Origin: Candidatus Sericytochromatia bacterium
GTDB taxonomy: Bacteria > Cyanobacteriota > Sericytochromatia > JACMPN01
DNA length: 5,382 bases
Assembly: GCA_014377495.1 (NCBI GenBank)
Contig: JACMPN010000296.1
Location: forward strand, 1 to 5,382
Direction: 5' to 3'
Shown here: in pieces, positions 4,576 through 5,382 of the stretch
How the letters are laid out: each line of letters starts with the position of its first letter
How positions within the stretch are numbered: position 1 is the stretch's first letter
Made by a program: the position numbers and the translations under genes
The notes under the pieces: generated by a model
Database searches by the model: none
Told to the model about the DNA's origin: nothing
What the model saw: only the letters and a program-made list of their open reading frames with translations

Positions 4576-5325
4576 TCAGCCGCCTGTGTGACCGAGGACC
4601 GCACAGAGGCTGGCGATGAGCGCCTCGATCGACGGGGGATCCGCCACCGCATCGGGTCGCCCCAGCCGCGCCGTCACTGCCGAGGCCGTCGTCGGGCCCA
4701 TGGCCACCAGTCTGGCCCGAGACAGCCACAGGGTGACACCCGGCTGGCTAAGCAGGCCATCCAGGGCCGAAGGGCTCATGACCGTGACGGCGTCGACCCC
4801 GGCACCCACGGCCCTGACCTCATCAGCCGTCCAAGGCCGTGAAACCGTCCGGTATAGGTCGCATTCGATGACGTCGGCACCGGCCGACCGTAGTTTGATG
4901 GGCAGGTCGGCTACGGCCTTGTCGGAGCGGGGCAGCAGGAAGCGGCCTGTGGGGCCCAGGGACAGCAACGATGATGCCAAGGCGGCTCCTGTCGCCCTGG
5001 CCCCCGTGAAGGCCACCGGGAGGCCCTGTGAGCGCAGTTCGGCGGCCGTCGCCTCGCCGATGGCGGCCAGACGGGCCGGGACGGTCACGGTTCCCGTACA
5101 AAGGGCCCAGAGGCGAGCCGCGGTGGGACTGGTGATGACCACCCAGTCCGCAGCAGTCAAACGGGCCACCTGGGCGAACAATGGGGCGGGATCGGCAATC
5201 GGTTCGATGGCGATGGTCGGGGCCAGAACGACTTCGGCGCCCAAGGCCGTCAGGCGGTTAGCGAGGGTTTCGGCACCGGGATGGGCCCGGGTGATCAGTA
5301 CCCGTTTGCCGGTCAATGGTCTCAT
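4576..5325 (-). CDS. hemD: Uroporphyrinogen-III synthase
   Basis: The 249-residue enzyme closes hydroxymethylbilane to uroporphyrinogen III while inverting ring D, a cytoplasmic step shared by haem, sirohaem and corrinoid synthesis. It has the bilobal HemD layout. The first lobe starts LTGKRVLITRAHPGAETLANRL (4-25) with LAPTIAIEPI (34-43). WVVITSPTAARL (61-72) and LAAIGEATAAELRSQG (86-101) follow, then the second lobe with FLLPRS (129-134), VIECDLYRT (152-160), AVTVMSPSALDGL (179-191) and LVAMGPTTASAV (206-217). These match the usual TS, AIG..T, YRT and SPS/GP.T motifs; length is normal for a stand-alone HemD. ATG 5325 precedes the first conserved strand. The frame is open to the window edge (TTG at 5382), so a longer start or an upstream fusion is possible. 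No terminator lies between hemD and the tRNA promoter. Confidence 0.93.
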   Translation of the reverse strand: MRPLTGKRVLITRAHPGAETLANRLTALGAEVVLAPTIAIEPIADPAPLFAQVARLTAADWVVITSPTAARLWALCTGTVTVPARLAAIGEATAAELRSQGLPVAFTGARATGAALASSLLSLGPTGRFLLPRSDKAVADLPIKLRSAGADVIECDLYRTVSRPWTADEVRAVGAGVDAVTVMSPSALDGLLSQPGVTLWLSRARLVAMGPTTASAVTARLGRPDAVADPPSIEALIASLCAVLGHTGG

Positions 5326-5339
5326 GGCCTGGCAGGCGC

Positions 5340-5382
5340 TCAGGCGGCCGAGGGGTCGCGGCCGGTCTGTGGCCGTATCCAA
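5340..5382 (-). CDS. Possible 3' end of an upstream gene, cut by the window edge
   Basis: In the second minus frame the bases read WIRPQTGRDPSAA followed by TGA at 5342-5340, 14 bases before the hemD ATG at 5325. This spacing suits an operon, and hemD is often preceded by cobA or hemC. Only 13 residues are visible, so identity is a guess. The alternative is that the hemD frame itself continues upstream. Confidence 0.25.
   Translation of the reverse strand, partial: WIRPQTGRDPSAA

Noticed and set aside
4186..4842. Open frames on both strands running through the terminator and tRNA-Leu
   Set aside because: They cross a perfect terminator and a complete tRNA gene, and their translations have no recognisable domain.

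Overview
The window is ordinary GC-rich bacterial chromosome (about 60% GC by eye) with compact genes, Shine-Dalgarno starts, sigma-70-type promoters and intrinsic terminators. I see no insertion sequence, phage gene, CRISPR array or defence cassette. The phylum cannot be fixed. The gene mix (paired zinc ribbons, DUF45 metallopeptidase, TPR protein, lipoprotein transglycosylase, SfsA, HU, HemD) fits a free-living or environmental bacterium, and the transglycosylase lipoprotein shows a murein wall.

Left part (1-1363, minus strand): a 104-residue protein with two zinc ribbons (167-481) ends at a strong intrinsic terminator with a UUCG loop. Its upstream region (482-727) carries two well-formed inverted repeats, one lying over a probable -10 box. 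Next comes a YgjP/DUF45-type zinc metallopeptidase (728-1363).

Middle (1364-3528): a 336-base divergent intergenic region holds a plausible promoter for a plus-strand pair made of a small TPR protein (1700-2128) and, 22 bases later, a lipoprotein lytic transglycosylase (2151-2834). The transglycosylase gene runs 80 bp into the end of a convergent sfsA homologue (2755-3528, minus).

Right part (3529-5382): an HU gene (3668-3982) with a near-consensus promoter is followed by about 280 bases without a gene. These contain a 127-nt imperfect palindrome that would fold into one long rod, which is the most unusual element here. A perfect bidirectional terminator (4266-4299) separates it from a minus-strand tRNA-Leu(GAG) (4361-4446), which has its own extended -10 promoter. 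Uroporphyrinogen-III synthase hemD (4576-5325, minus) follows, and the window edge probably cuts the end of another minus-strand gene.

Most genes are unrelated housekeeping units rather than one system. The TPR/transglycosylase pair is the only likely protein operon fully inside the window. Nothing supports a new enzymatic or defence system. The items most worth checking are the rod RNA/palindrome after hup, the operator-like repeats before the zinc-ribbon gene, and the overlapping convergent gene ends.
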